NCBI GenBank assembly: GCA_041391665.1
Contig: JAWKNO010000001.1
Location: 620,001 to 684,000, forward strand
DNA: 64,000 nucleotides
Reading direction: 5' to 3'
Origin: Bacteroidia bacterium
GTDB taxonomy: Bacteria > Bacteroidota > Bacteroidia > J057
The position numbers and the translations under genes were made by a program. Under the pieces are notes generated by a model. That model was not told the DNA's origin. It was given only the letters and a program-made list of their open reading frames with translations, and did no database searches. This document shows, piece by piece, positions 62,446-64,000 of the stretch. How positions within the stretch are numbered: position 1 is the stretch's first letter; every line of letters begins with the position of its first letter.

Positions 62446-64000
62446 ATGCCAGCGGTAAGACCTGATGAAGTATCTGCAATCCTGCGTGAACAATTATCTA
62501 ATTACAAAACTGTAGTCGAACTGGAAGAAACCGGTACCGTGCTTCAGGTAGGTGATGGTATTGCGCGTATTTATGGCCTGGCAAAAGTACAGGCCGGTGA
62601 GCTTATCCAGTTTGCAAACGGCCTCAAAGGCATGGTACTTAACCTGGAAGAAGACAATGTTGGTGCCGTATTGTTTGGTGAATCCGAAGGAATTAAAGAA
62701 GGCGACACCGTAACACGCACCGGCCAGATCGCATCCCTGAAAGTAGGGGAGGGGCTTCTCGGAAGGGTTATCAACCCTTTGGGCGAACCCATTGACGGAA
62801 AAGGCCCGATCACAGGTGAGTTGTACGATTCTCCATACGAACGTAAAGCTCCAGGGGTAATTTTCCGCCAGCCGGTAAACGAACCGCTTCAGACAGGTGT
62901 GAAGGCGATTGACTCGATGATTCCGATTGGTCGTGGCCAGCGTGAGCTTATCATTGGTGACCGCTCAACAGGTAAAACTGCTATTGCGGTGGATACGATC
63001 ATCAACCAAAAAGAAAGCTACGACAGCGGTAACCCTGTTTATTGTATATATGTAGCCTGCGGTCAGAAAGCTTCTACTATCGCTAAGGTGGTAAAAGCGC
63101 TGGAAGATTCAGGTGCAATGCCTTATACGGTTATTGTAGCTGCTCCGGCATCTTATCCTGCTCCGCTTCAGTTTTTTGCGCCTTTTGCAGGTGCTGCTAT
63201 CGGGGAGTTTTTCCGCGATACCGGACGCCCTGCCCTGGCAATCTATGACGACCTTTCCAAGCAGGCCGTAGCTTACCGTGAAGTATCTCTGCTTTTGAGA
63301 CGTCCTCCCGGCCGTGAAGCTTATCCTGGAGACGTATTCTATCTCCACTCACGCCTGCTCGAACGTGCGGCTAAAATCATCAACGATGATGGTATTGCAA
63401 AAAATATGAACGACCTGCCGGAAGCGTTTAAGCCAATGGTAAAAGGTGGTGGTTCTCTTACCGCTCTTCCGATCATCGAAACCCAGGAAGGGGACGTTTC
63501 TGCTTATATCCCGACCAACGTAATCTCTATTACTGACGGCCAGATATTCCTCGAATCCAACCTCTTCAATGCTGGTGTACGCCCTGCGATCAACGTAGGT
63601 ATCTCCGTATCCCGTGTGGGTGGATCTGCACAGATCAAGCCGATGAAAAAAGTAGCGGGTACGCTGAAACTTGACCTGGCTCAGTTCCGTGAACTGGAAG
63701 CTTTTGCCCGTTTTGGTTCAGATCTCGACAAATCTACCCAGCTTCAGCTTGACCGTGGTCGTCGAAGTGTACAGATCCTGATTCAGAGACAATATTCACC
63801 TGTTTCTGTAGAAAATCAGGTGGCCATTATTTATGCAGTCTCCAAAGGATTCGCTGATAAAGTGCCTGTAGAGAAGATGAGTGATTATGAAAAACAATTC
63901 ATTCAGAATCTGGAACTCAGGCATAAAGGTACTCTCGATGCTATCAAAGGCCGCGACTGGAATGATGAGATCATCAAAGTACTGGAGTCTGTAGCAACAG
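62446..64000 (+). CDS. atpA: F-type ATP synthase subunit alpha (3' end cut by window)
   Basis: The frame is open from ATG 62446 to the window edge, giving 518 complete codons; the usual length is about 525, so only the extreme C-terminus is missing. The P-loop reads GDRSTGKT (residues 171-178), with Ser where the common sequence has Gln (GDRQTGKT). The catalytic-interface arginine region VGGSAQIKPMKKVAG is present. Alpha subunits are non-catalytic nucleotide binders of F1. Confidence 0.96.
   Translation, partial: MPAVRPDEVSAILREQLSNYKTVVELEETGTVLQVGDGIARIYGLAKVQAGELIQFANGLKGMVLNLEEDNVGAVLFGESEGIKEGDTVTRTGQIASLKVGEGLLGRVINPLGEPIDGKGPITGELYDSPYERKAPGVIFRQPVNEPLQTGVKAIDSMIPIGRGQRELIIGDRSTGKTAIAVDTIINQKESYDSGNPVYCIYVACGQKASTIAKVVKALEDSGAMPYTVIVAAPASYPAPLQFFAPFAGAAIGEFFRDTGRPALAIYDDLSKQAVAYREVSLLLRRPPGREAYPGDVFYLHSRLLERAAKIINDDGIAKNMNDLPEAFKPMVKGGGSLTALPIIETQEGDVSAYIPTNVISITDGQIFLESNLFNAGVRPAINVGISVSRVGGSAQIKPMKKVAGTLKLDLAQFRELEAFARFGSDLDKSTQLQLDRGRRSVQILIQRQYSPVSVENQVAIIYAVSKGFADKVPVEKMSDYEKQFIQNLELRHKGTLDAIKGRDWNDEIIKVLESVAT

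Noticed and set aside
1..64000. tRNA, rRNA, CRISPR array, IS element or prophage genes
   Set aside because: I looked in every gap and saw no cloverleaf, regularly spaced repeats, transposase or phage structural gene. Gaps are short and mostly promoter or terminator sequence.

Overview
The window is a gene-dense chromosomal segment (53 protein-coding genes called, two cut by the window edges) from a gliding-type member of the Bacteroidota. Evidence for this is the gldK-gldL-gldM-gldN motor/secretion operon, a PorU/PorV-type sortase pair, PorW/SprE, a PorP/SprF protein, several DUF families largely confined to this phylum, LytS/LytTR signalling, a single-chain class II glycyl-tRNA synthetase, and TAnnTTTG-type promoters with almost no Shine-Dalgarno signal. 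The gene set and the large PorU2-like protein fit Saprospiria or Cytophagia best; this placement is an inference. I see no tRNA, rRNA, CRISPR array, insertion sequence or prophage. No gene-free stretch exceeds 300 bases; the largest gaps (18284-18546, 27166-27397, 45879-46093) hold no recognisable gene.

Layout. 1-445: start of a truncated RecF/SMC-like AAA ATPase (minus). 606-6753: operon of an ABC ATPase, a permease fused to an M1 aminopeptidase, a LytS-type kinase and a LytTR regulator. 6867-8925: a DUF72 gene followed by a GNAT-like/HigA-like toxin-antitoxin-type pair lying between two 69-bp direct repeats, the second repeat being a detached copy of the DUF72 3' end. 8956-15970: small secreted proteins, a metallo-beta-lactamase hydrolase, an OmpA/PD40 protein, a polysaccharide deacetylase, a dispersed-repeat-like element, a GNAT protein and a cyclase. 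15973-20963: MmcQ/YjbR protein, secreted protein, dicarboxylate symporter, DUF6089 barrel, glyQS. 21089-27165: the PorU-like sortase and PorV-like barrel. 27398-34191: AcpH-like protein, two POT peptide transporters, parC. 34300-41517: lipoproteins, a barrel, a short sugar-phosphate transferase, an M6 protease and a porin. 41529-50741: rsmE, a GH2-like/DUF4271 membrane protein, hemD, porP/sprF-like gene and gldKLMN. 50796-57645 (minus): uvrC, a class A PBP, porW/sprE. 57720-64000: M23 peptidase, bactofilin, then the F-type ATP synthase operon (atpZ-like, a small membrane protein, atpB, E, F, H, A).

Functional links. At least eight genes belong to the type IX secretion system: GldL/GldM form the proton-driven motor, GldK/GldN the periplasmic ring, PorW and PorP-like proteins link the ring to the outer membrane translocon, and PorU/PorV process and deliver cargo. 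They sit in three separate transcription units among ordinary housekeeping and envelope genes. The M23 peptidase, bactofilin, PBP and OmpA-like protein form a cell-wall theme.

The observation most worth pursuing is the direct-repeat-bounded, AT-rich two-gene cassette at 7707-8925. Others are an unusual Gly/Asp-rich insertion in GldN, a GH2-like N-terminus on a DUF4271 protein, a 24-residue solenoid repeat ending the M6 protease, and a strong hairpin between atpE and atpF.
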